Shown here piece after piece: positions 8,876 to 15,887 of a DNA stretch of 19,839 nucleotides. The DNA lies in the NCBI GenBank assembly GCA_934281515.1, contig CAKQXG010000023.1, positions 1 to 19,839 of the forward strand, read 5' to 3'. This DNA comes from an uncultured Clostridia bacterium (GTDB taxonomy: Bacteria; Bacillota; Clostridia; Christensenellales; CAG-314). The translations under genes and the position numbers were made by a program. How positions within the stretch are numbered: position 1 is the stretch's first letter; the number at the start of each line of letters is the position of its first letter. The notes under the pieces were generated by a model, which did no database searches, was not told the DNA's origin, and saw only the letters and a program-made list of their open reading frames with translations.

Positions 8876-8942
8876 CATATACGCAAATTGAGTTTTGTTC
8901 AAGGAGTACAACGTATAATGCACGTCTGCACTCCTATTTTAC

Positions 8943-8948
8943 ATCATA
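8943..8948 (-). promoter_or_regulatory. Possible -10 box of the lipoprotein-GH3 unit
   Basis: On the minus strand TATGAT lies about 100 bases before the lipoprotein start, just beyond the end of the sensor kinase gene. The hexamer 17 bases upstream (GTCGAA) is a poor -35, which would suit an activator-dependent promoter. Read-through from the regulator-kinase genes is an alternative. Confidence 0.25.
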
Positions 8949-8974
8949 CAAGGGTTGACAAGCCTTTCGACCGA

Positions 8975-9844
8975 TCATTTTGAACCTTTGTCAACATCGG
9001 GCTCGACTGTACTACTGTCGGATTGTCTTGCAGGCAAAAGTACGAGTAATTCGAATAAGTCGCCTTCGGTACGAATTTTTAAACTACCGCCGTGCTTCTT
9101 CGCAAAACGTGCAACCGAACGCAGTCCGTAACCGTGCAATCGTTTGTCTTGCTTGGTAGTGACAGGGAATCCGTCCTTGTCAAACACAAGGCGGGACGCA
9201 AGGTAATTACTCTCCTTTACAAGTATAAACCCCTCAGACTTCCTGCAAATAAACGAGATATAACGTTTGTCGTCTTCCAATGCAGAGACGTACTCCACAG
9301 CGTTATCTATTATGTTGCAGAAAAAGGCGTACAATTCGTTTATATCATATCCGTCAAACAACGAGCCGTCCACAATTGCTGAAAATCGTATTCCCTGCGT
9401 ATGGCACTTCAGTGATTTGTCCGAGAGTATAAAGTCTATTTCGGCATTGCCGGTGTTGATAAGTGCGCCATATGCATTGATAGTGTCAACAAGGTCACCG
9501 TACTCTTGCTCGGGAATTGCGTTTTTCTCATACAAATCTCTGAGTTGGTGCTTCATGTCATGAAATCTGACATTAAGATAATCTACCGTATCAAGAAAAA
9601 AACGGTAATTTTCCAAGTCGTTTTCACGACGCATTTCTATCAACTCGCGTTCAAACCGTTGCGAGTAGGAATAGACCAGGAACAAAGTGACAAGGCAAAT
9701 GAGTATGGAAGCCACAATATCGCTGATAGACGACAACATCTTGACGTACATGTCATCCCGGACATTGAAAAAGTATTGGAAAGAAAATGCCATTGCTATC
9801 AAAAAGACAAGAAATCCCAGTAACAGCACCGTTGCCAAAACCAA
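8975..9844 (-). CDS. GHKL sensor histidine kinase, C-terminal fragment (frameshifted)
   Basis: This 289-residue reading frame carries the end of the membrane sensor and the whole kinase region of an AgrC/LytS-like histidine kinase. It shows two hydrophobic helices, an H-box FHDMKHQL (phospho-acceptor His codon at 9560-9562), an N-box NIIDNAVE and a G-box HGYGL. The apparent start is a TTG at 9844 with no ribosome-binding site, and two stop codons lie directly upstream in this frame. It is therefore not an independent gene. It continues the frame of the upstream 171-residue fragment after a +1 shift, most simply explained by one extra T in a T4 run on the coding strand (9837-9840). The repaired protein would be about 428 residues with six helices, the normal size for this family. 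It would pair with the LytTR regulator upstream. Confidence 0.8.
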   Translation of the reverse strand: MVLATVLLLGFLVFLIAMAFSFQYFFNVRDDMYVKMLSSISDIVASILICLVTLFLVYSYSQRFERELIEMRRENDLENYRFFLDTVDYLNVRFHDMKHQLRDLYEKNAIPEQEYGDLVDTINAYGALINTGNAEIDFILSDKSLKCHTQGIRFSAIVDGSLFDGYDINELYAFFCNIIDNAVEYVSALEDDKRYISFICRKSEGFILVKESNYLASRLVFDKDGFPVTTKQDKRLHGYGLRSVARFAKKHGGSLKIRTEGDLFELLVLLPARQSDSSTVEPDVDKGSK

Positions 9845-10268
9845 CGCTTACTATAACATTAGTCACAGCGTAAACCGCTAGTTTACGACTCAAAAGCGGT
9901 ATAAGAAGAGCCATTAGTTCGCACACAAGCACGTAGGATATGTGTTGAAGTGCGTATCCTGCCACAAGAAACAACACCGCATCATTAAAAGACACCTTAA
10001 AAACCGACAACATGCTTAAAAATACAAGCAATGTGATAAATACGTACCACGATATAAACAAGGTGTTCATCGCCGCAACTGACAATTTGACCCAATACCG
10101 AGCAAAAAACGGCTTTACGCTGACGACAAGCGTCAGTAACACGACTGCAAGCGGGAAGAAAATACGAAAGTTCTTACGCTTTTCGCATGTTATAAACGGC
10201 ATAATGAATACTGCCGCCATAAGCTCAAACAAAAAACGGTATTCGTCAACAAATTCTCTTGGATTCAT
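9753..10268 (-). CDS. GHKL sensor histidine kinase, N-terminal membrane fragment (frameshifted)
   Basis: The 171-residue frame starts with ATG at 10268, seven bases after the stop of the LytTR regulator gene, so the two are a coupled operon pair. It holds about four hydrophobic segments (near 12-28, 33-51, 61-88 and 93-123) and the beginning of a fifth. It then loses its hydrophobic character and ends in unrelated residues at 9753, overlapping the next fragment by 92 bases. The overlap is the signature of a frameshift rather than two genes. If translation stopped here the product would be a membrane stub without kinase activity. The shift could be a true inactivating mutation, a programmed or slippage event, or a sequencing error. 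Confidence 0.75.
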   Translation of the reverse strand: MNPREFVDEYRFLFELMAAVFIMPFITCEKRKNFRIFFPLAVVLLTLVVSVKPFFARYWVKLSVAAMNTLFISWYVFITLLVFLSMLSVFKVSFNDAVLFLVAGYALQHISYVLVCELMALLIPLLSRKLAVYAVTNVIVSVGFGNGAVTGISCLFDSNGIFFPILFQCPG

Positions 10269-10275
10269 ATAATTA

Positions 10276-10986
10276 TCAAACCGTCCCGATGTAAAACTCC
10301 ATCATCTGTTGTTCTACCTTCTTTTTATATGTACGTGTAATCTGCAACCGCTCGTTACCCACATACACATTGTTACCCTCTATACGGGTAATTTTTTTAA
10401 GATTGACCGCCGAATAGGCGTTTATACGCACAAAATTTTTTCTGTTCAGTTTCTTCAATTCATCGTCAAGGTTCCCCCATACGCAAAAGGTTTCATTGTC
10501 GCCAAAGTGATAGGTGATGCTATGAGACACGATGTCAAGATACTTTATATCCGACAAAGCCACGACTTTGACGACATTTCTGTTTTTTAAAGCAATAAAA
10601 TCATTGCGTAAATTAAAGTGTATTCCCAAAAACTTTTCAAGAGTCTTTTTGAGATGTTCCGCGTTAAACGGCTTGACTATAAAGTCGAGCGCGTCTACTT
10701 CGTACCCGTTTACGGCACAGTTGGCGAGATTGGTCACAAAGACAATCTGTACCCTGCCGTCGGACTTACGCAAAGCACGCGCAAGCTCAAGACCATTCAT
10801 ATTCGGCATCAATATGTCCAAAAACACAAGATCAAATCCGGAATGAAAGTCATTCAGAAACAACAATGCCGAAGGGAAGATGTCTACGTCAAATTCGACG
10901 CCTCTACTATCGCCGAATTTGGTTATCGCACTGTACAGTTTTTCTGCTTCCGAACGTTCGTCCTCAACAATGGCTATCTTTATCAT
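10276..10986 (-). CDS. LytTR-family response regulator
   Basis: This 236-residue protein is the DNA-binding partner of the downstream sensor kinase. The receiver domain (about 1-120) has the acidic pocket E8-D9, phospho-acceptor D57 in VFLDILMP, T85 and K105 in VKPF. The LytTR DNA-binding domain covers about 130-236. The ATG at 10986 is preceded by GAGAGGAG, and a good promoter lies about 70-100 bases upstream. Regulators of this type (AgrA, ComE, VirR) usually bind paired direct repeats and control secreted or surface products. Here the following same-strand genes encode a lipoprotein and a surface GH3 enzyme, which are plausible targets but not proven ones. No peptide-precursor gene is visible nearby, so the signal is unknown. 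Confidence 0.92.
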   Translation of the reverse strand: MIKIAIVEDERSEAEKLYSAITKFGDSRGVEFDVDIFPSALLFLNDFHSGFDLVFLDILMPNMNGLELARALRKSDGRVQIVFVTNLANCAVNGYEVDALDFIVKPFNAEHLKKTLEKFLGIHFNLRNDFIALKNRNVVKVVALSDIKYLDIVSHSITYHFGDNETFCVWGNLDDELKKLNRKNFVRINAYSAVNLKKITRIEGNNVYVGNERLQITRTYKKKVEQQMMEFYIGTV

Positions 10987-11054
10987 CTGCTCCTCTCCGG
11001 GTAAAAATTTGCTTTTGGCAAAAAGAATGAAAATTCAAAAAGACTGTTCATATT

Positions 11055-11083
11055 ATTTTACTACACATTTATTAAACTTTCAA
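11055..11083 (-). promoter_or_regulatory. Promoter of the two-component operon
   Basis: Minus-strand TTGAAA (11083-11078) and TAAAAT (11060-11055) are separated by exactly 17 bases. A second TTGAAA lies 21 bases further upstream (11104-11099). That spacing resembles the 9-N12-9 direct repeats bound by LytTR regulators, so autoregulation is possible. Confidence 0.7.
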
Positions 11084-11191
11084 TACCCTTTTTGGATTTT
11101 TCAAGGACATTTTTTGCGTTCTGATTTGTATACCCAAAAACATTCCACCTTACCGTGGCCAAACAAAAATGTATTATACTTTACTTAAAAG

Positions 11192-11237
11192 AAAAAAACA
11201 TACATATCGACAAAAAAGTCGATACGTATGCTTTTTT
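11192..11237. terminator. Intrinsic terminator after the VPSG-type ATPase gene (repeat copy 2)
   Basis: CATACATATCGAC (11199-11211) pairs with GTCGATACGTATG (11218-11230) around A6, with one mismatch. A-runs and T-runs flank it on both sides. It starts about 12 bases after the ATPase stop and is a near copy of the terminators at 5034 and 15784. Confidence 0.85.
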
Positions 11238-11248
11238 ATTACACAATC

Positions 11249-13744
11249 TTATTTCGTTTGTTTCGAGGCTATGGTTTTTACAAGCCATTTCAAAAGCAAT
11301 ATCAAGCCGAACATCGCAACCACGTCGCAGACAATAAACCACTTTGCCGCAGTCGGTATGTCTACAATAAACGGGTGTTCCATCTCGTAAGATTGACCTT
11401 CGACAAGTCGCATTACCCACAAGTACAAGGGTTGGAAAAACGCCAGCGTGCCTGTTACACCGACGGTACCCATTGCGGCAACGCCGATGTTGAACCAATC
11501 GAAAGGGTAGCACAATATCCACAGCGCAACTACGCCCGTGTAGCTCATTGCCACCATTGCGGTAGTAGTTATCTGATCCTGTCCGTTCAATTTCAACACG
11601 GTCCTGAACGCATATACCAAAGCCACAGACAAAAACATCGCAACGCCGCTAGGCAAAGTACTGCGAAGTGTGTTTGTCAAAAACTTACCCTTGATAAGGT
11701 TTTTATTCGGTTTGAGCGCAAGCATAAATGACGCTATGCCGATGACGAACAAGTTTAGCGCTGACAAGTTACTGGGACGGAACGGGAAACTGACTGCGCC
11801 CGTACCGCGTGTCAAACCGACAATCGACATAATGATCGTCATCAGCGTGACAAATACCACCATGCTTGTTTTCATCAAAAACAGCGATGTGCTGTTTTGC
11901 ACGTTGTTTACCACTTGTCTGCCCTCTGCCACTACGCCCGGCATACCTGCAAAGTTGTTGTCGGTAAGCACAAGGTTGGCAACGGTTTTTGCCGCGTCGG
12001 TACCGCACCCGACGGAAATTGCACAGTCGCTTTCGCGCATGGCAAGTATGTCGTTTACGCCGTCTCCCGTCATTGCCACGGTGTGACCTGCCGCCTTCAT
12101 TGCAGAGACAAGTATTGCTTTTTGTTCGGGCGAAACTCTGCCGAACACGGTGTAGTTGTTTGCCGCCGCGCGTACTTCTTCTTCGGTCATGCCTTCAAGC
12201 GAGATATACTTGCTTGCCATCGGTATGCCTACTTTGTCTGCAATCACCGAAACGGACAACGGATTGTCGCCGCTGATTACCTTGACAGCCACGCCGTTGT
12301 CGGCAAACCACTTGATGATTTCCGTTGCGTCGGCACGGACAGTGTCGGACAGTGCAACGATTCCGACAGGCACCGCATCAACAACCTTATCGTCGTCAAG
12401 CGGACGTTTGCTAAGTCCTACTGCCAGCACGCGTAACCCTTGCTTTAACAATTGCTCGCATTTGCGGTCAAATTCCTTGTCGGTGTGTTTAAAGACAAAT
12501 TCTGCCGCGCCGACAACCACCGTACCTACGCCGCCAATTGTCACCGCGCTGTACTTCCGCGCCGAACTGAACGGCAGATGTCCGCTAGCCGAAATCGGCT
12601 CGATACCGTCGGTGTACCGTTTCAGCGCAAGGGCAGTCATATTGTCGTCACCCGTTGCGTCCACAAGGCTGGCAATCCAGGTTTTAAGCGCCGTTTCGTC
12701 CACGCCGAGCGGAATCAACTGTTCCACCGTCATACTGCCGTCGGTAATGGTACCCGTCTTGTCCAGGCACAGCGTGTCTACGCGCGCAAGCATTTCTATA
12801 CAGGGCAACTCACGTACAAGCACCTTTTTACGAGCCAATTTCAATGCGCCGACGGCAAGAGCAATACTCGTCAGCAACACCATGCCACTGGGCACCATGC
12901 CGAGCATGCTGCCGCTTGCAGATTGCACCGCCGCACGAACGGTAGACACAACCTGCTCATTACCGGCAAAGTACTGTTGCCAGATCTGCCAAAAACTCAT
13001 GCCTTGCGCCATAAGGCTTTGTATGCCTTCGTGCAGGTAGTATGTAAGGAACCCTAACGGGAAAATGATGATTGCGATAAACTTGATAATCGTCATTATA
13101 CCCTTAACCAATTGACTGTCGGGTACCTTGGTGCGTTTAACTCTCGCCGACAATTGCTCGATGTACGTATCTTTGCCCACTTTGACGGCTTGCGCACTGC
13201 AATTGCCGCTTACCACAAAACTGCCGCGATACAACATGTCGCCGCGCTTCTTTTTGACAGTGACGCTTTCGCCGGTCAGCATAGATTCGTTGACTTCCAC
13301 CTCGCCGCACGCCACGATACAATCGGCGCACACCTGGTTGCCCGCGCCCAAAATCAACACGTCGTCAAGCACCACGTCGTTGGTCGATACCGTAGTTTGT
13401 TCGCCGTCGCGTACGACTTCCGCAGTCGGTTCCGACACAATCGACAGTCGTTCCACGGCAAGTTTACTGCGGATTTCCTGAAAAATGCCGATTACCGTGT
13501 TAGACAATATCACGACTATAAACAACATTTCCGACACGTCGCCGAAAAAGCTCATCAGCACGAAAATAATAAATCCCAACAGATTAAAAAAAGTAAATAT
13601 ATTGGTAGCAAAAATCTGTAAGTAACTTTTGCCGACTACCTTTTTCAGCTTGTTGGTTTGTCCTGCCTTTACCCTGCTTGTAACTTCGCTAGCCGTCAGC
13701 CCATGGTTAACGTCGGTGTAGCGAGTGATATTCGGTTTATCCAC
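11249..13744 (-). CDS. P-type cation-transporting ATPase (CtpE/YoaB-like, VPSG motif)
   Basis: This 831-residue membrane pump moves a cation by forming an aspartyl phosphate. Motifs are the actuator TGES (157-160), the phosphorylation site DKTGT (D328), the hinge GDGVND (560-565) and about ten membrane helices. The M4 motif is MVPSGM (P285-S286-G287), not the IPEGL of classical Ca2+ pumps. This resembles the CtpE and streptococcal/lactococcal YoaB-MgtA group, for which Ca2+ or Mn2+ transport has been reported. The substrate here is unproven, and a group assignment from one motif is tentative. The start is GTG at 13744 with a strong AAAGGGGAG seven bases upstream. It is transcribed alone, in the same direction as tsaD. 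The leader contains repeated CTTACAA/ATTTGC elements that can form competing hairpins. A second P-type ATPase of a different subfamily lies at 17539. Confidence 0.92.
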   Translation of the reverse strand: MDKPNITRYTDVNHGLTASEVTSRVKAGQTNKLKKVVGKSYLQIFATNIFTFFNLLGFIIFVLMSFFGDVSEMLFIVVILSNTVIGIFQEIRSKLAVERLSIVSEPTAEVVRDGEQTTVSTNDVVLDDVLILGAGNQVCADCIVACGEVEVNESMLTGESVTVKKKRGDMLYRGSFVVSGNCSAQAVKVGKDTYIEQLSARVKRTKVPDSQLVKGIMTIIKFIAIIIFPLGFLTYYLHEGIQSLMAQGMSFWQIWQQYFAGNEQVVSTVRAAVQSASGSMLGMVPSGMVLLTSIALAVGALKLARKKVLVRELPCIEMLARVDTLCLDKTGTITDGSMTVEQLIPLGVDETALKTWIASLVDATGDDNMTALALKRYTDGIEPISASGHLPFSSARKYSAVTIGGVGTVVVGAAEFVFKHTDKEFDRKCEQLLKQGLRVLAVGLSKRPLDDDKVVDAVPVGIVALSDTVRADATEIIKWFADNGVAVKVISGDNPLSVSVIADKVGIPMASKYISLEGMTEEEVRAAANNYTVFGRVSPEQKAILVSAMKAAGHTVAMTGDGVNDILAMRESDCAISVGCGTDAAKTVANLVLTDNNFAGMPGVVAEGRQVVNNVQNSTSLFLMKTSMVVFVTLMTIIMSIVGLTRGTGAVSFPFRPSNLSALNLFVIGIASFMLALKPNKNLIKGKFLTNTLRSTLPSGVAMFLSVALVYAFRTVLKLNGQDQITTTAMVAMSYTGVVALWILCYPFDWFNIGVAAMGTVGVTGTLAFFQPLYLWVMRLVEGQSYEMEHPFIVDIPTAAKWFIVCDVVAMFGLILLLKWLVKTIASKQTK

Positions 13745-13757
13745 GTTATTCTCCCCT

Positions 13758-13906
13758 TTGTAAGTATTTGCTTACAATTTTCTTTTAAATGCACGTATTT
13801 GTAAGCAAATTTTTTATACGTATGCAAAAATTTCAAACATTTGCTTATTTGTAATACTCGTAGATCGATCAGACTCACAGTCCGATTTCGACATCTTACA
13901 ATTTGC
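13758..13906 (-). promoter_or_regulatory. Repeat-rich leader of the VPSG-type ATPase gene
   Basis: On the plus strand TTGTAAG occurs at 13758 and 13799 and its complement CTTACAA at 13771 and 13895. ATTTGC/GCAAAT occurs at 13766, 13805, 13839 and 13901. ATTTGCTTACAA (13766-13777) pairs perfectly with TTGTAAGCAAAT (13799-13810). A competing 7-bp stem (13758-13764 with 13771-13777) abuts the ribosome-binding site. These could be operators or a switching leader RNA. No clear promoter pair was seen, and the sequence lacks the yybP-ykoY core. Confidence 0.45.
13868..13886 (-). other. Short hairpin after tsaD
   Basis: ATCAGACT (13868-13875) pairs with AGTCCGAT (13879-13886) with one wobble, around three bases, about 25 bases past the tsaD stop. 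No T-run follows on the minus strand, so its value as a terminator is doubtful. Confidence 0.3.
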
Positions 13907-13911
13907 TTTTG

Positions 13912-14946
13912 TCAATTGCGAGACGGCTTGTCTCCGCGTAGCCGTAATGTCGGGCAAGCGTTAAGCGACAAATCGGCAAATAAGCCTTCCTTGTACATAT
14001 AGTATCCGCGTGAGGCAATCATTGCGCCGTTGTCACCGCACAAATCCAATCGAGGCAAACATACGCGCAAGCCCTTGTCGGCAAAGCGACGTTGCATTTC
14101 GCCGCGCAAATAACTGTTTGCGCCTACACCGCCTGCAACGGCGACCGTTTGCAGACCCGTACGTCCTACAAAATACTCCAGTCTGTCCAGCAATCCGTCG
14201 AGAGCGTACCTTGTAAAACTTGCGGCAACGTCGGCTTTGTTGACCGCTTCGCCTTTTTGTTCGGCGTTATGCACCGTGTTGATTACCGCAGTTTTCAGTC
14301 CGCTGTAACTAAAATTGCCGTTGGCAATTACAACCGAGTGAAACTTGTACGACGGCTGTCCTTGTTTTGCAAGTTTGTCGATTTGGGGACCGCCGGGGTA
14401 GGGCATACCCAGCACACGCGCAACCTTGTCGAAGGCTTCGCCTACGGCGTCGTCCACCGTGCTTGCCAAAACGTCGTACTTGTCGTAGTCCACCACCTTG
14501 ACTATTGCCGTATGTCCGCCGCTGGTAAGCAAGCAAAGATACGGCGGTTGCAAATCGGGATAGGTAAGGTAGTTGGCACAGATGTGCCCTTCGATGTGAT
14601 TGACGCCTACAAGCGGCAGTCCGCCAGCCTGACACAAACCTTTGGCAAAGCTTACGCCAACCAACAACGCGCCGACAAGCCCTGCTCCGTAGGTTACGGC
14701 AACGGCGTCTATGTCTGCCAGTGTAACGTCGGCTACGCTCAACGCACGCTCGACAATCTTGTCCACTGCCGTCACGTGATTACGGCTGGCAATTTCCGGC
14801 ACGACACCGCCGTACAACTTGTGTATGTCTATCTGCGACAAAACTTCGTTACTCAGTATTTCCCGTCCGTTTTTTACAACCGCGGCGGCAGTTTCGTCGC
14901 AAGAGCTTTCCAAACCCAATATGTAAATGTCCTTGTTGTCCTTCAT
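13912..14946 (-). CDS. tsaD: tRNA N6-adenosine threonylcarbamoyltransferase TsaD
   Basis: TsaD transfers the threonylcarbamoyl group to A37 of tRNAs reading ANN codons, acting with TsaB and TsaE. The 344-residue length is normal. Visible family signatures are GLESSCDETAAAVV near the N-terminus, the metal-binding HIEGH (H117 and H121), the TSGGHT loop, AVAGGVGANSYLR, and GDNGAMIA near the C-terminus, which supplies the Asp metal ligand. I chose the ATG at 14946, six bases after GGGAAG, over the TTG one codon earlier. A very good promoter lies upstream and faces away from the UPF0200-like kinase gene. tsaB and tsaE are not in this window. The gene appears intact and is probably essential or nearly so. 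Confidence 0.96.
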   Translation of the reverse strand: MKDNKDIYILGLESSCDETAAAVVKNGREILSNEVLSQIDIHKLYGGVVPEIASRNHVTAVDKIVERALSVADVTLADIDAVAVTYGAGLVGALLVGVSFAKGLCQAGGLPLVGVNHIEGHICANYLTYPDLQPPYLCLLTSGGHTAIVKVVDYDKYDVLASTVDDAVGEAFDKVARVLGMPYPGGPQIDKLAKQGQPSYKFHSVVIANGNFSYSGLKTAVINTVHNAEQKGEAVNKADVAASFTRYALDGLLDRLEYFVGRTGLQTVAVAGGVGANSYLRGEMQRRFADKGLRVCLPRLDLCGDNGAMIASRGYYMYKEGLFADLSLNACPTLRLRGDKPSRN

Positions 14947-14976
14947 CAAGTACTTCCCGATAAATGTATTACTCTA

Positions 14977-15005
14977 ATAATATACTTTATATCAATTTTT
15001 GTCAA
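14977..15005 (-). promoter_or_regulatory. tsaD promoter
   Basis: Minus-strand TTGACA (15005-15000), 17 bases, then TATTAT (14982-14977), about 30 bases before the start codon. This is close to the sigma-A consensus. Confidence 0.8.
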
Positions 15006-15083
15006 CCCGAGCAGACCTGTTTGTCAAAAGCAATTTATCGCAAAATTTACAAAAATTGCACACGAATATTTGCCCGTTTCGCC

Positions 15084-15112
15084 TTGCCTTTTGCGCCGAT
15101 TTGTAGTACAAT
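15084..15112 (+). promoter_or_regulatory. Promoter of the UPF0200-like kinase gene
   Basis: TTGCCT (15084-15089), 17 bases, then TACAAT (15107-15112). The leader would be about 85 bases long. The promoter is divergent from that of tsaD. Confidence 0.65.
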
Positions 15113-15203
15113 AGACAAGGCTGTGTGCAAGGGCGATCTTCTGTACAAACCGATACCAAAGTGCAAATTACCGCCGATAAGGCGTACAAAGGGGAATATA
15201 TTT

Positions 15204-15758
15204 ATGAATAAAGCAGTAGCTGTTGTAGGCATGTGCGGTTCGGGCAAAAGCGTGGTCGCCGACTACTTTGTAGAACTCGGTTGGCAACGAGTATATTTCG
15301 GCGGAGTGACGGTAAACGAACTTAAACGTCAAGGCATTACCGTCAACGAAGCCAACGAACGCATTATGCGCGAAGGCTTGCGCAAACAATACGGCATGGG
15401 TGCCTACGCCGTACTGCTGAAAGATGAAATAGTCGACAAACTGCAACACGGCAACGTCGTTTTGGTTGGTTTGTACAGTTGGTCGGAATACAAAATCTTG
15501 CATGAAGCGTTGGGCGATCATCTCGTAGTGTTGGCAATCGTCACCAACACCGACATACGCAAACAACGTCTTGCCTGCCGTGAAGTACGTCCCCTGACAG
15601 CCGAGCAGGTAGACAGCCGCGACCAAGCCGAGATAGAAAATCTCGAAAAAGGCGGACCCATTGCCAAAGCCGACTACTACATCATCAACAACGGCAACTG
15701 CGAGCAACTTGCGGCACAACTGGCAGACTTTATGTCCTGCGTCAACAGCCTTAAATAA
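15204..15758 (+). CDS. P-loop kinase-like protein (UPF0200 / dephospho-CoA kinase-like)
   Basis: This is a 184-residue small P-loop protein. Walker A is GMCGSGKS (9-16). It is followed by the pattern VYFGGVTVNELKRQG, NEANERIMREGLRKQYGMGAYA, which closely resembles the UPF0200 family best known from archaea. A later Arg-rich segment (RKQRLACREVR) looks like the lid of nucleotide or dephospho-CoA kinases. It probably phosphorylates a small molecule, but the substrate is unknown. Automatic pipelines may call it dephospho-CoA kinase, which I would not assert. The ATG at 15204 has AAAGGGG nine bases upstream. An in-frame start at 14964 was rejected because it lies before the promoter. The gene is monocistronic, divergent from tsaD, and ends at a bidirectional terminator shared with the thioesterase operon. 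Confidence 0.8.
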   Translation: MNKAVAVVGMCGSGKSVVADYFVELGWQRVYFGGVTVNELKRQGITVNEANERIMREGLRKQYGMGAYAVLLKDEIVDKLQHGNVVLVGLYSWSEYKILHEALGDHLVVLAIVTNTDIRKQRLACREVRPLTAEQVDSRDQAEIENLEKGGPIAKADYYIINNGNCEQLAAQLADFMSCVNSLK

Positions 15759-15783
15759 TCTGTCGCGTAATACACACTCTGAC

Positions 15784-15833
15784 AAAAAAAACAACGCATA
15801 TGTATCGAATTTTACGATACGTATGCGTTTTTT
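15784..15833. terminator. Bidirectional intrinsic terminator (repeat copy 3)
   Basis: AACGCATATGTATCG (15793-15807) pairs with CGATACGTATGCGTT (15815-15829), 15 bp with one G-U pair, around seven bases. T6 follows on the plus strand and an A8 run precedes it. It ends both the kinase gene (+) and the marR-thioesterase operon (-). Confidence 0.88.
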
Positions 15834-15887
15834 ATTATCGACATTGTTTAAACTTCACTGTACGATGCTCTTATGCACCTGCACTGC

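Noticed and set aside
8843..8923. Upstream start for the lipoprotein gene at 8923
   Set aside because: It would bury the lipoprotein signal peptide about 27 residues inside the protein; the start at 8842 has an excellent ribosome-binding site.
12156..13040. 294-codon plus-strand frame opposite the VPSG-type ATPase
   Set aside because: Antisense to conserved P-type ATPase motifs; Ser/Thr-rich product without a ribosome-binding site.
13745..13911. A yybP-ykoY riboswitch before the VPSG-type ATPase
   Set aside because: The GGAGTA core and the 3' AGA next to P1 are absent; only GGGGAG of the ribosome-binding site is reminiscent.
14092..15114. 340-codon plus-strand frame over tsaD
   Set aside because: It is antisense to a clear tsaD gene and runs into the divergent promoter region; no start signal.
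14964..15203. N-terminal extension of the UPF0200-like kinase
   Set aside because: It would start before the predicted promoter and adds non-conserved sequence ahead of the Walker A strand.
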